DNA of 64,000 nucleotides from UBA7703 sp034926785 (GCA_034926785.1 JAYFQU010000017.1:51776-115775), one strand, 5' to 3'. Counted from the stretch's first letter, positions 9,115-18,007 are shown. Numbers and translations: made by a program. The notes: generated by a model from the letters alone, not told the origin.

Positions 9115-10281
9115 ATGCTTCTACTCAAAAACGGCTTGATCCATACCATGACCAAGGATGCTTTTACGGGCGATATTTTAGTTGACAACGGCAAAATTAT
9201 CGCCGTCGGCCCTTTGCTTTCCGCTGAAAACGCTGAGGTCATTGACCTTGACGGGCGGTTTGTGCTCCCCGGACTCATCGACGCGCATTGCCACATCGGC
9301 ATGTGGGAAGACGGCATGGGCGAGGAAGGTTCGGACGGAAACGAGATGACAGACCCCATCACGCCGGAACTCCGCGCGGTGGACGGTCTGAACCCCTTTG
9401 ACCCTTGCTTTCGCGAGGCGCGGGAAGGCGGCGTCACCACCGTCGTCACCGGTCCGGGCAGCGCAAATGTCATCGGCGGGCAGTTCGCCGCGCTAAAGAC
9501 CTATGGCCGCAGTATTGAGGAGATGACACTGCGCGATCCCATCGCGATGAAGGCCGCAACGGGCGAGAATCCGAAGGCGGTCTATTCGGAAAAGAAGGTG
9601 GCGCCAACCACGCGCATGGCGATTGCCTCCCTGTTTCGCTCTACCATGACCGATGCGATTGAGTATCAAAAAGGTATGGCGAAGGAAGACGACAAGCCGG
9701 ATAAGGATATCGCGATGGAAGCGCTGCTCCCGGTCGTCAACCGTGAGCTTACGCTGAAAATCCACGCCCATCGCGCGGATGATATCTTAACCGGTCTGCG
9801 CCTCGCCAAGGAATTTAACCTCAGGGTGACCATCGACCATTGCACCGAAGGATATCTGATTACGGACGTGCTCAAAGATCGTCTCGCCGAACAGGGCGCG
9901 GGCATCATCATTGGCCCCCTGCTCTCGGAGCGCAGCAAAATCGAATTAAAGAATCTCAGCTTTGCCGCGCCGCGTATTCTGGAAGAAGCGGGCATCCCGT
10001 TTGCCATGATGACCGATCACCCCGTCATTCCAATTCAGTTTCTACCCATACAGGCGGGGCTCGCCGTGCGCGAGGGGCTCAGTGAAGAAACCGCTCTTCG
10101 CTCCATCACGCGGTATGCTGCCGAAATTGTCGGCATCGCCGACCGCGTCGGTACGCTGGAGGCTGGAAAAGACGCGGATATCGCGGTCTTTGACGGGCAT
10201 CCGTTCGGCTATCAAACCCACTGCGTGCTCACGCTCATCAACGGCAAAGTTGTGCACGATTCTCGCAAACGGGAGGCGTAA
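9115..10281 (+). CDS. Metal-dependent amidohydrolase, imidazolonepropionase-like
   Basis: 388 residues of the amidohydrolase superfamily. The N-terminal beta sandwich ends with GRFVLPGLIDAHCHIGMWEDG (HxH metal ligands), TVVTGPGSANVIGGQ follows, then LKIHAHRADD, IDHCTEGYL and MMTDHPVIP, which carry further His/Asp ligands, and the chain closes with EAGKDADIAVFDGHP. Members hydrolyse cyclic amides or dipeptides; the substrate here is unknown. ATG 9115 has GGAG six bases upstream. It is five bases before alr, so the pair is likely one operon, perhaps tied to peptide or D-amino-acid turnover (inference). Confidence 0.85.
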   Translation: MLLLKNGLIHTMTKDAFTGDILVDNGKIIAVGPLLSAENAEVIDLDGRFVLPGLIDAHCHIGMWEDGMGEEGSDGNEMTDPITPELRAVDGLNPFDPCFREAREGGVTTVVTGPGSANVIGGQFAALKTYGRSIEEMTLRDPIAMKAATGENPKAVYSEKKVAPTTRMAIASLFRSTMTDAIEYQKGMAKEDDKPDKDIAMEALLPVVNRELTLKIHAHRADDILTGLRLAKEFNLRVTIDHCTEGYLITDVLKDRLAEQGAGIIIGPLLSERSKIELKNLSFAAPRILEEAGIPFAMMTDHPVIPIQFLPIQAGLAVREGLSEETALRSITRYAAEIVGIADRVGTLEAGKDADIAVFDGHPFGYQTHCVLTLINGKVVHDSRKREA

Positions 10282-10286
10282 TCCAT

Positions 10287-11402
10287 ATGCGTTCGACCTA
10301 TGCTTCGATTTCTCTCGCCAGCATCCGGCACAATATCGAGCTGATCCGCTCGCGCCTCAAACCGGAGACGAAATATCTCGCCGTGGTCAAGGCCAACGCC
10401 TATGGTCACGGAATGGAGGCGGTTGCCAACTGCGCGCTGGAGAGCGGCGCGGCTTACCTCGGCGTCGCATTTGCGGAGGAGGGCGTCCGCCTTCGTCTCG
10501 CGGGCATCACCGCACCAATTCTTCTGCTCGGCGCGACGGAAGAAGACCATATGGACGACGTCATCCGCCACGATCTGATGCCGACGGTATTCACCGTTGA
10601 GGCGCTGCAGTTGCTGCAGACGCACGCGGCAAAGCTCGCCATGACCTGCCGCATACACATCAAGGCCGACACCGGCATGAACCGCATCGGCTTCACGAGC
10701 GAGGCGGCCTTTACCGAAGCAATCCTGCTGCTCAAACGCAGCCCGAACCTGATGCTCGACGGCTTGTTTACGCATTTTGCCGTATCCGAATTGGAGGACA
10801 CATCGTTCACGCTTCAGCAGGCGGAGCATTTCCGCCGTTATGTTGAGATTGCGCGGCAGAACGGGCTGCATCCCCTCCTTCACGCGAGCAACAGCGCGGC
10901 AGCGCTGCATATCCCCGAAGCGCAGTTCGACATGGTGCGCGGCGGCATCGCGATGTATGGCTGCCATCCGGCCGGGCATGCTGTCGCGGGCATCGACCTG
11001 CACCCCGTGCTGAGCTGGCACACCTATCTTACGCATATCAAAACCATCCCGGCTGGCGAGGGCGTCAGTTACGGTCTGAAATTTATCACCCCTTGCGATA
11101 TGCTGGTCGGCACCGTCGCAGTCGGCTATGGAGATGGCTACAAGCGCTGTCTCTCCGGCAGGGCGGCTGTGCTTGTGCGCGGTCATCGCGCCCATCAGAT
11201 CGGCACGATCTGCATGGATCAGATGATGGTAGATTTGACCAATATTCCCGACGCAGCGGTCGGGGATGATGTGGTTCTGCTTGGTTCGCAGGGCAAAGAA
11301 TCGATCACGGCGGACGAGCTGGCGGAGAAAGCCGACACCATCAGCTACGAAATCCTGCTGAGCATCTCGGAGCGCGTCCCGCGCGTATACACAAAGGATT
11401 AA
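10287..11402 (+). CDS. alr: Alanine racemase
   Basis: PLP-dependent racemase making D-alanine for peptidoglycan, 371 residues, usual length. Lys35 in VVKANAYGHG binds PLP; the barrel continues to HIKADTGMNRIGF and MVRGGIAMYG; the catalytic Tyr of the second subunit lies in EGVSYGLKF, and the C-terminal domain carries VGYGDGYKRCLSG and QIGTICMDQMMVD. Cytoplasmic homodimer. It follows the amidohydrolase by five bases and ends at a bidirectional terminator. Confidence 0.97.
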   Translation: MRSTYASISLASIRHNIELIRSRLKPETKYLAVVKANAYGHGMEAVANCALESGAAYLGVAFAEEGVRLRLAGITAPILLLGATEEDHMDDVIRHDLMPTVFTVEALQLLQTHAAKLAMTCRIHIKADTGMNRIGFTSEAAFTEAILLLKRSPNLMLDGLFTHFAVSELEDTSFTLQQAEHFRRYVEIARQNGLHPLLHASNSAAALHIPEAQFDMVRGGIAMYGCHPAGHAVAGIDLHPVLSWHTYLTHIKTIPAGEGVSYGLKFITPCDMLVGTVAVGYGDGYKRCLSGRAAVLVRGHRAHQIGTICMDQMMVDLTNIPDAAVGDDVVLLGSQGKESITADELAEKADTISYEILLSISERVPRVYTKD

Positions 11403-11425
11403 GCGCCAGGCCATACTTGAAACGT

Positions 11426-11460
11426 AAAACAGCACCTGCAAAACGCAAGTGCTGTTTTTT
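11426..11460. terminator. Bidirectional terminator between alr and nnr
   Basis: The stem AACAGCAC / GTGCTGTT is flanked by A-run and T-run (AAAA ... TTTTTT), so it can stop both converging transcripts. Confidence 0.8.
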
Positions 11461-11474
11461 AACGCGAAAGCGCG

Positions 11475-12965
11475 TTACCATTCTGCAATTGTTTGCTCCA
11501 CTGCCGTGATGACATCCCGTGCAAGCAGCATGCGCTCGCGAAGCAGTTCCAGCGCCATATCGGCCGAGACGCCGAGCAGAAATGCGCCGCAAGAGGCTGC
11601 GTCAAATGCGGAGAGCCCCTGCGCAAGCAGTCCCGTGATCAGCCCTGCCAGCACATCCCCGCTCCCTCCCTTGGCAAGCCCTGCATTTCCGCTGGTGTTC
11701 AGCCGGACGACATCCCCACTCGCGATGCAGGTCGTCGCGCCCTTGAGCAGCACCACGCAGTTCCATCGCCTCGCATAACTCCCTGCTATCCCGATCGGAT
11801 CCCGTAGAATGGTTTCTATCGTTTCGCCGCAAATCCGAGCCATCTCGGCCGGGTGCGGCGTGAGAATCGCGTTCGGGTGCAGCAGGCGTAGCATCTCCGG
11901 CGCTTTGGCGATCTGGTTCAGCGCGTCCGCATCCAGCACAATCGAACATCCGCTCTGCAGCGCCGCTGTGATCAGCGGAAGGATGTTCCCCGCCCCCGCA
12001 CCGCAGCCAACGCAGAGCGCGTTCTTATTCTCCATCTGCGCAATTGCGCGCTCGCAGCCTTCGCTGTCCCAGTCCGCGCCGTCGTTGACAGGCAGGCACA
12101 TCGCCTCCGGCAGGTTGGCAAACGCGTTCTTCACCCGTCCGGGCACCGCGGCTGTGGTCAATCCCGCTCCTACGCGGAGCGCCGCGCCGACTGAGAGCAG
12201 CGCAGCTCCCGCATATGACTCGCTTCCTACGCAGAGCAGCGCGCGCCCATTTCTCCCCTTGTGGGAATCCGGCGGGCGCCTTGGCAAGAGCCGCGCCGCA
12301 TCCTCCCGCTCGAAGAGGGCAACAGCGCACTTCCCGTTTTGTTTTTCGTCCGAGAGTGGGTGCAGGATCACCTCACCGCAAAGTTCGCGCCCGGGAAAGA
12401 GTAACTGCCCGCGCTTATAAAACTCGAATGTAACCGTCTCGCGCGCCTGGACGGCGCAGCCAAGCACCTCGCCGGTTGTCGCGTCCACGCCGGAGGGAAG
12501 ATCAATTGCAACGATGGGTTTCCCGCTTGCGTTCATATCCGATACTGCGCCGGCATATATGCCCGTGAGCGGGCGCGAAAGGCCCGTGCCAAACAGCGCG
12601 TCCACCAGCACATCATACGTTTGCACGAGCGCATCGCTCAGCGTGTCATAAACCACCAGGCCGCACCCGACTGCGCTAAGATAGTTCGTCCTCGCGTCGC
12701 CGGAAAGCTTCCCACTCCCCCCAAGCAAAACGCCCGCACAGGGAATCCCGCGCTGTGTCAATAGCCGGAGCAACGCGAACCCATCCCCGCCGTTATTGCC
12801 CGTGCCGCAGACGCAGAGAACGCTCTTATCCGGATAGCGCCCCATGAGCAGGGCATCCACACCTTCCGCCGCGCGTTCCATCCAATGCAGGCTGTTTGCC
12901 TGCCCGTTCGCAAACCGCGACCGCTCATACGCCCGCATCTCCTCCGCCGACACAACGCGCTTCAT
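11475..12965 (-). CDS. nnr: Bifunctional NAD(P)H-hydrate epimerase / ADP-dependent dehydratase
   Basis: Repairs hydrated NAD(P)H. 496 residues: N-terminal YjeF_N epimerase (1-215) with CGTGNNGGDGFALLRLL and VDALFGTGLSRPLTG, and C-terminal ribokinase-like dehydratase (230-490) with SHKGRNGRALLCVGS, AILTPHPAEMARI and the catalytic KGGSGDVLAG. Length and domain order are those of the usual fusion (Nnr, E. coli YjeF). It overlaps the end of recX by four bases, so the two are probably translated together. Confidence 0.95.
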   Translation of the reverse strand: MKRVVSAEEMRAYERSRFANGQANSLHWMERAAEGVDALLMGRYPDKSVLCVCGTGNNGGDGFALLRLLTQRGIPCAGVLLGGSGKLSGDARTNYLSAVGCGLVVYDTLSDALVQTYDVLVDALFGTGLSRPLTGIYAGAVSDMNASGKPIVAIDLPSGVDATTGEVLGCAVQARETVTFEFYKRGQLLFPGRELCGEVILHPLSDEKQNGKCAVALFEREDAARLLPRRPPDSHKGRNGRALLCVGSESYAGAALLSVGAALRVGAGLTTAAVPGRVKNAFANLPEAMCLPVNDGADWDSEGCERAIAQMENKNALCVGCGAGAGNILPLITAALQSGCSIVLDADALNQIAKAPEMLRLLHPNAILTPHPAEMARICGETIETILRDPIGIAGSYARRWNCVVLLKGATTCIASGDVVRLNTSGNAGLAKGGSGDVLAGLITGLLAQGLSAFDAASCGAFLLGVSADMALELLRERMLLARDVITAVEQTIAEW

Positions 12966-13471
12966 ATGTCCCTCTCCTCCGTCACGCCGGCAAATGCCGC
13001 CCGCGCGTCGTCATAGCTATACCCGCGAGAAATCAGGCGGCGCATCACCATCTCGCGCCTCTCATCCTCCGGCAGGCGAGCATATTGCCGGGCGTATTTC
13101 TCCGCAATCTGTACGGCGTTGTTTGCCTCCGCGTCGCCCTCCAGAGACGAAAGCGCCTGCTCAATCGCTTCCGCATCGGTTTCGTGGGCAAGCATCTGCT
13201 GCCTTAAATGCGCGCGGCTGACCGGTTTGGTCGCGAGCCGGGTTCGAACAAATTCCTCGGCAAACGCCACGTCGTTGAGTAGCCCCAGTTCCTTGAGCCG
13301 CTCCACGGTTTCGTAGACCTCGACCTCGCCGTATTCACCGGCGTCCAGATGCCGTTCCACCTCGCGTACCGTGCGTGCTCGCGAGCCGAGATAGCGCAGC
13401 GCGGCGTCCATCGGCGTTCTGCCGGTTTCGGCGCTCTTTTTCGGTTTTGACATACTCTTTTTCATGCGCAT
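12962..13471 (-). CDS. recX: RecX-family regulator of RecA
   Basis: 169 residues, all-helical RecX fold made of three-helix repeats, e.g. AALRYLGSRARTVREVERHL, LKELGLLNDVAFAEEFVRTR and RRLISRGYSYDDARAAF. RecX binds the RecA filament and limits recombination. Starts at 13471, 13465 and 13453 are all possible; none has a good ribosome-binding site, so the N-terminus is uncertain by six residues. TTGAAT and TAAAAT just upstream may form a promoter. Followed by nnr with a four-base overlap. Confidence 0.9.
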   Translation of the reverse strand: MRMKKSMSKPKKSAETGRTPMDAALRYLGSRARTVREVERHLDAGEYGEVEVYETVERLKELGLLNDVAFAEEFVRTRLATKPVSRAHLRQQMLAHETDAEAIEQALSSLEGDAEANNAVQIAEKYARQYARLPEDERREMVMRRLISRGYSYDDARAAFAGVTEERDI

Positions 13472-13780
13472 ATTTTAACACAGATTCCGTCGATTCAACA
13501 GCCGCGTGTATTAAAGGGCGTGGCTCAACCATACTTTAGGGTCCATACGAAATGAGAAAAACAAGCGCAATCGCACGGTTGCGAAAATAAAGAAGCATTC
13601 ATGCAACTTTCTCATGAACATTCTGTAACAATTCCTTTTGTCCCGGATTCCGGCGGTGCAAAAAACAGGAGAATCCGCTACAATAGGAACTAACGCAATA
13701 AAAACGCAGTGCAAAATTCCGCGGGGGCATAGTGTCGCTTACTGCCGCGTGAATACATCGCATTCCAGGAGGATTGTTCA
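13472..13780. other. Intergenic region between recX and the VanW gene
   Basis: 309 bases, divergent promoters expected. ATGAGAAA at 13552 pairs with TTTCTCAT at 13608, and inside it CGCAA (13566-13570) pairs with TTGCG (13579-13583), so a nested hairpin is possible. GTGCAA at 13656 and TACAAT at 13679, 17 bases apart, form a plausible promoter for the VanW gene. No convincing gene is seen. Confidence 0.45.
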
Positions 13781-15544
13781 ATGGAGCAAAACTGGCAGCA
13801 ACCGAGCCAGCAGCCGCAGGGCGATATGGAGTATCCGGAGACGATTCTGGAGCCAATTCAGGATCTCGGATTGCCAAACAAACCCAGAAAAAAGAATTCG
13901 TTATCAAAAAAGCGTAAAAAGCGCAGGCAGCAACAGCGTGTTATTGTTGTGCTTGGCGCTGTTTTCGTCGTGCTGCTTACCGTGTTTATCGTTATGTTTG
14001 TCAACAATCAGCGGCAAGCCGCGGCGGAAGCCGCCGCGCAGATCGCAGCGGAGGAGGCAGCCCGCGCGCAGCAAGAGAAGGAACGGCAAGAGTTTGAAGC
14101 GATGGCAAACTCCACAACTTTTCTCGAAGGCATAACCATCAACGCGGTTTCTATCGGCGGTATGACGATGGACGAGGCGAAGGCGGCGCTCGCCGCCGCA
14201 AACACCAACCTCACCGCACAGCGCGAACTTCAGCTTGTTTATGATAACAAGCTGCACCCCCTCGATCTGACAAACATTCCCTTTACCACCAATCTCGACA
14301 GCGTTCTAAACGAGGCATATCGCCTCGGCAAGACGGGAGATTATGCCGCGATGAAGGCGGAGACCGAGGACGTAAAGACGAACGGCCGCACATTTTCCCT
14401 TACGCTCAGCTACGATCAAAACGCGCTGGCGGCGGGCGTTGCGCAGATTGCCGCGCAGATTGACGTCCCCGCAAAGGATGCGACGGTCACTGGAATTGAC
14501 GAAACGACCCACGCGTTGATCATAGAGAGCGAAGTCGTTGGTCAGGCCGTCGATCAGGCCGCGCTGATCCAGTCGATTACATCCTCCATTCTCAACGGCG
14601 CAAAAACGCCGATCAACATTCCGGTCGTTGCAACCCAGCCGACGCTGACCAAAGCGACCCTTCAGGGAAAATATGTCATGCGCGCAAGTGCGACAACCGA
14701 TTTCTCCACCAGCACAAGCGAGAGAAAATACAACGTGCGCAAGGGAGCAAAGCTCATCAACGGGACGGTACTCAAACCCGGTGAGACCTTCTCCACAAAC
14801 GATACGCTTGGCGTGCGCAGCAAGGGTAACGGCTGGAAGGAAGCCAACGCTTATGAGAGCGGCGCGGTCGTTCCGCAATATGGCGGCGGGGTCTGCCAGC
14901 TCTCCACCACGCTCTACAACGCAATTGTCAAGGCGGATCTGGAGGTTGTGTTCCGCCGCAATCATTCTATGCCGGTTGCGTACATCAAAGAAGGTCTGGA
15001 TGCGACGATTAACTCTGTCGGCAACATCATTGACTTCAAGTTTGCGAACAATACCTCCAGCGATATCGTCGTGATCGGCTATACCACGAGCGCAAACAAG
15101 CTGACCTTCGAGATCTGGGGTGTGCCATTTGAGACCACCGAGTATGACGAGATTAAGCTCACGAGCGAGCTGGTGTCCACAACCAATCCCAGCGGCGACC
15201 CCGTCGTGATCGAAGTCCCCGTAGGAACCGAAAAAGCGAATGGCAAGCTCATGGAAGCAGGCGAAACCTATATCGCCGTCACCCCGCGCAAGGGCTATGT
15301 TTACCAGAGTTACAAAAAATATTACAAAGCAGGAACCCTGGTCAAAACAGAAAAACTCGCGGTTTCAACCTATAAGGCATATCAGGGCGAAACCTGGACC
15401 TGTCTTGTGGACGCAACGCCCACGTCCGGCGTTACCGACGCCCCATCCTCCGCAACCAATACGCCGGTGCCGGCGCCGACGGCAACCCCTGTGCCTACAG
15501 CCGTGCCGGATACCCCTGTTCCAGAGATAGCGCCCGCGCCTTAA
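13781..15544 (+). CDS. VanW-family membrane-anchored cell-wall protein
   Basis: 587 residues. A basic cytoplasmic stretch (KKRKKRRQQQR) precedes one membrane segment near residues 53-74, then an Ala/Glu-rich coiled stretch, a YoaR-like putative peptidoglycan-binding domain (110-300), the VanW domain (315-440: NVRKGAKLINGTVLKPGETFS, YGGGVCQLSTTLYNA, RNHSMPVAYI), a G5-like domain (460-540) and a Pro/Thr-rich tail of about 45 residues. VanW proteins occur with wall-remodelling systems but have no defined activity. Start ATG 13781 has AGGAGG upstream. Expected outside the membrane, facing the wall. Confidence 0.88.
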   Translation: MEQNWQQPSQQPQGDMEYPETILEPIQDLGLPNKPRKKNSLSKKRKKRRQQQRVIVVLGAVFVVLLTVFIVMFVNNQRQAAAEAAAQIAAEEAARAQQEKERQEFEAMANSTTFLEGITINAVSIGGMTMDEAKAALAAANTNLTAQRELQLVYDNKLHPLDLTNIPFTTNLDSVLNEAYRLGKTGDYAAMKAETEDVKTNGRTFSLTLSYDQNALAAGVAQIAAQIDVPAKDATVTGIDETTHALIIESEVVGQAVDQAALIQSITSSILNGAKTPINIPVVATQPTLTKATLQGKYVMRASATTDFSTSTSERKYNVRKGAKLINGTVLKPGETFSTNDTLGVRSKGNGWKEANAYESGAVVPQYGGGVCQLSTTLYNAIVKADLEVVFRRNHSMPVAYIKEGLDATINSVGNIIDFKFANNTSSDIVVIGYTTSANKLTFEIWGVPFETTEYDEIKLTSELVSTTNPSGDPVVIEVPVGTEKANGKLMEAGETYIAVTPRKGYVYQSYKKYYKAGTLVKTEKLAVSTYKAYQGETWTCLVDATPTSGVTDAPSSATNTPVPAPTATPVPTAVPDTPVPEIAPAP

Positions 15545-15565
15545 CGGTAATCTATGTAAAATAAA

Positions 15566-15813
15566 AGAGAAGGTGTTGAGCCTTCTCTCAGAGTATCAAC
15601 AAACCCAGCAGGGGGGTTTGGGGGATTTCGAAAATCCCCCATGTTCCTTCAAATTTGGCGATTCATTCGCCGAATTTGTGAAAAAATGGCGCGATTCGCG
15701 TCATTTTAACCCAAAGTAAAACCCATCGGCAGAGTCCGCAGGACTTTGTCGATGGGTTGAGGACGGGAAAACCCGTCCTGTCGCATGTTCCGCCGGAGTC
15801 TGTTTAGGCGGAA
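15566..15813. repeat. Array of seven consecutive hairpins (dispersed repeat copy 1)
   Basis: The gap between the VanW and glycosyltransferase genes is filled with inverted repeats: 15566-15588, 15620-15640, 15650-15678, 15683-15707, 15720-15757, 15761-15778 and 15788-15813. The part 15566-15678 matches 55378-55484 in order and in sequence (AGAGTATC, GGGGGATT, TCATTCGC are shared). Members near the glycosyltransferase end could also act as its terminator. Confidence 0.75.
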
Positions 15814-15815
15814 TA

Positions 15816-16760
15816 TTATTGGATATTGCTCTCTTTTTGAATATAGATCGGCCTCTGCTTCACCTGCATATACGTGCGTGCGACATATTCGCCGATAATG
15901 CCGAGCGCGAGCAGAATAAACCCGCCAAGCGTGAGCATGATCGCCAGCAGCGAAGGATATCCCGCGACCGGGTTACCCCAGATCATTGCGATGACCACGC
16001 GAACCAGCATGTAGATCAACGCCAGCGCGGAGATGATGCTGCCCACGGCGGTTGCGATTTGCAGCGGCGCGGTGGAGAAGGAGACAATCCCCTCAACCGC
16101 ATAGCGCATCAGCTTCCAAAACGACCACTTGGTTTCGCCGGCCGCGCGCTCGATATTTTCATATTCGAGCCATACGGTGTCGAACCCGACCCACATGAAG
16201 ATGCCCTTGGAGAAGCGATGATATTCCCCAAGCTCCAGCACCGCATCCGTCACGCAGCGGCGCATCATACGAAAATCCCGCGCGCCGTCTACAAATTCGG
16301 TGTCCGAAATGCGGTTGATGATGCGATAAAACGCGCGCGCAAACGCGCTGCGAATCCTCGGCTCTCCCTTTCGCGTGACGCGGCGGGTTGCGACGCAGTC
16401 GCAATCCTCCTCGCTGAGACGCCGGAGCATCTGCCCAATCATCTCCGGCGGATCCTGCAAATCACAGTCCATCACGCAGACAAAATCGCCTTTGGCATTC
16501 CTGAGCCCCGCATACATCGCGGCTTCTTTGCCAAAGTTACGTGAAAAGGAGAGATACTTCACCCGTTCATCCCTGGTTGCCAGCTCCCGCAGGATGGAAA
16601 GGGTTTTGTCCTTTGAACCATCGTTGATTAAAATCAACTCCATGTCATAGTCCGTCAACTGCGAAAATACGACCCGCTGCATCGTTTCGTAATACAGCGG
16701 CAGCATGGCTTCTTCGTTATAGCACGGGCAAATGATGGATACCAGCGGTTTGTTTTGCAT
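15816..16760 (-). CDS. GT2 glycosyltransferase, polyprenyl-phosphate sugar transferase type
   Basis: 314 residues. The GT-A catalytic domain has VSIICPCYNEEAML, LINDGSKDKT, the metal-binding DCDLQDPPE and DGARDFRMM; two hydrophobic segments follow (about 233-258 and 268-292). This is the layout of GtrB/DPM1-like enzymes, which load a sugar from a nucleotide donor onto undecaprenyl phosphate for wall or teichoic-acid decoration. ATG 16760 has GGAGCGCCC upstream. It stands alone, so the sugar is unknown. Confidence 0.88.
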   Translation of the reverse strand: MQNKPLVSIICPCYNEEAMLPLYYETMQRVVFSQLTDYDMELILINDGSKDKTLSILRELATRDERVKYLSFSRNFGKEAAMYAGLRNAKGDFVCVMDCDLQDPPEMIGQMLRRLSEEDCDCVATRRVTRKGEPRIRSAFARAFYRIINRISDTEFVDGARDFRMMRRCVTDAVLELGEYHRFSKGIFMWVGFDTVWLEYENIERAAGETKWSFWKLMRYAVEGIVSFSTAPLQIATAVGSIISALALIYMLVRVVIAMIWGNPVAGYPSLLAIMLTLGGFILLALGIIGEYVARTYMQVKQRPIYIQKESNIQ

Positions 16761-16835
16761 GGGCGCTCCTTTGTTGCGATCTTGCGTGATCCGTCGGCGG
16801 CTGCGCGCGGCGAACCAGCTGTTCCCGTCCTACGA

Positions 16836-17240
16836 TCAGGAGGGGGTTGCCAGAATTGGCGTGCCGCTGAGCAGCATGATGAGCGCGTATGCAACGAGCC
16901 ACACGCCAAGTGAAATCATCAGCATAAACCTGCCCTTTTGTACGGTGCGCTTGACGCGTTTTTCAATGAAATTCGGGCCAAAGAGAGCGATGATCACCGC
17001 GCCGATGGTGCCAAACATCCCCGTTGACTCGAATGAACCGAAATACGTGAGCAAAAATCCGCAAAGCAGGCCAAGTACGGTTCCGCCGATCCGCTGATAA
17101 AGCGCCCATTGCTTGTCCGGAAAAGCGCGCACCTTCTTTTGCAGGTCATCCAGCTCTTCGGGCGGTTGCTGGGTTTGCGGATGATCCTGCGCGAGAGTCG
17201 TTAGTTCCTCTTCCGTTTTTGTTGGTCTGTTCTTTTCCAA
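16836..17240 (-). CDS. Small membrane protein with TTG start, coupled to mscL
   Basis: 134 codons from TTG at 17240 (LEKNRPTKTEEE). GGAGG lies nine bases upstream, inside the last codons of mscL, and the mscL stop overlaps the spacer, so translation is probably coupled. No in-frame ATG occurs until mid-protein. The N-terminal 50 residues are polar and Gln/Pro/Glu-rich; three hydrophobic segments follow (IGGTVLGLLCGFLLTYFGSF, a middle one, and GVWLVAYALIMLLSG). Family not recognised. A longer ORF in this frame reads through mscL and is spurious in its first part. Confidence 0.7.
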   Translation of the reverse strand: MEKNRPTKTEEELTTLAQDHPQTQQPPEELDDLQKKVRAFPDKQWALYQRIGGTVLGLLCGFLLTYFGSFESTGMFGTIGAVIIALFGPNFIEKRVKRTVQKGRFMLMISLGVWLVAYALIMLLSGTPILATPS

Positions 17241-17241
17241 T

Positions 17242-17664
17242 TTATTGAACCTCCGATGTGCAGTGCGGGCAGCGGGTCGCATCGATGGCGATGGCCATCT
17301 TGCAATAGGGACAGGTTTTCTCGGTCGGCGCCGCGGGGACTTCCGCTTCGCCGCGCTTAAATTTTCCACCGAGGGACCGCGTCGCGCTGATGGCCTTGAT
17401 GATGAGGAACAGCACCACGGCCATGAGCAGGAAGTTGATGATTGCGGTAAGAAAGGCTCCATATTGGATGGACACGCCGCCAATCTGCCAGACAAGATCT
17501 GTGAAGTTGGTGTCCGCCACCAGGCCAATAATCGGCGAGATGATATCTCCGACCAGCGAGTCCACAATTGCCTTAAACGCCGCGCCGATCATAACGCCGA
17601 CAGCAAGATCGAGCACGCTGCCTTTGGCGATGAACGCCTTGAATTCTGCAAACAGCTTTTTCAT
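17242..17664 (-). CDS. mscL: Large-conductance mechanosensitive channel with C-terminal zinc ribbon
   Basis: MscL opens under membrane tension to release solutes on osmotic downshock; it forms a homopentamer. 140 residues: MKKLFAEFKAFIAKGSVLDLAVGVMIGAAF (helix S1 and TM1), second membrane segment FLTAIINFLLMAVVLFLIIK, then a tail ending in CPYC-x10-CPHC, a zinc-ribbon pair that E. coli MscL lacks. ATG 17664 has AAGGAGC six bases upstream. Followed by the TTG-started membrane gene. Confidence 0.93.
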   Translation of the reverse strand: MKKLFAEFKAFIAKGSVLDLAVGVMIGAAFKAIVDSLVGDIISPIIGLVADTNFTDLVWQIGGVSIQYGAFLTAIINFLLMAVVLFLIIKAISATRSLGGKFKRGEAEVPAAPTEKTCPYCKMAIAIDATRCPHCTSEVQ

Positions 17665-17729
17665 GCGAAAGCTCCTTATATGATGTTGGAATGATGTTCC
17701 GGAGGGGTTATGCGCTTGAATTCGTGTAG

Positions 17730-17758
17730 AGTATATCATTTCCACGGGGCAGATTCAA
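17730..17758 (-). promoter_or_regulatory. Promoter of mscL
   Basis: Minus strand TTGAAT, 17-base spacer, TATACT, about 65 bases before the mscL ATG. Confidence 0.65.
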
Positions 17759-17840
17759 TTGCCGCTTCCAGGGAAAAACGCATTCGCCGCGCGGAGGAAA
17801 TCCCGAATCGATAGATCCGTAAAAATCAATGCGCCCCCGC

Positions 17841-17869
17841 TTGCAATGGCGTATTGCGTATGCTAAAAT
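17841..17869 (+). promoter_or_regulatory. Promoter of tRNA-Leu
   Basis: TTGCAA, 17-base spacer, TAAAAT, ending ten bases before the tRNA. Confidence 0.8.
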
Positions 17870-17879
17870 ATCTTTCTGA

Positions 17880-17966
17880 GCCGGTGTGATGGAATTGGCA
17901 GACGTGACGGACTCAAAATCCGTTGGTAGCGATACCGTGTCGGTTCGAGTCCGACCACCGGCACCA
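17880..17966 (+). tRNA. tRNA-Leu (anticodon CAA)
   Basis: 87 bases including an encoded CCA end. The acceptor stem GCCGGTG pairs CACCGGC, the anticodon stem ACGGA/TCCGT encloses CTCAAAA (anticodon CAA, reading UUG), a long class-II variable arm follows, and the T loop is GGTTCGAGTCC. Confidence 0.97.
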
Positions 17967-18007
17967 AAAGGGTGGGTACCATATGGTACCCACCCTTTTG
18001 GTTTTTT
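17967..18007 (+). terminator. Terminator of tRNA-Leu
   Basis: A perfect palindrome centred on CCATATGG, with 17-base arms, begins at the tRNA's 3' end and is followed by a second T-run (GGTTTTTT). Confidence 0.85.

Noticed and set aside
10212..11441. 409-codon minus ORF opposite alr
   Set aside because: Mirror of the clearly coding alr frame; long antisense ORFs are expected in GC-rich DNA.
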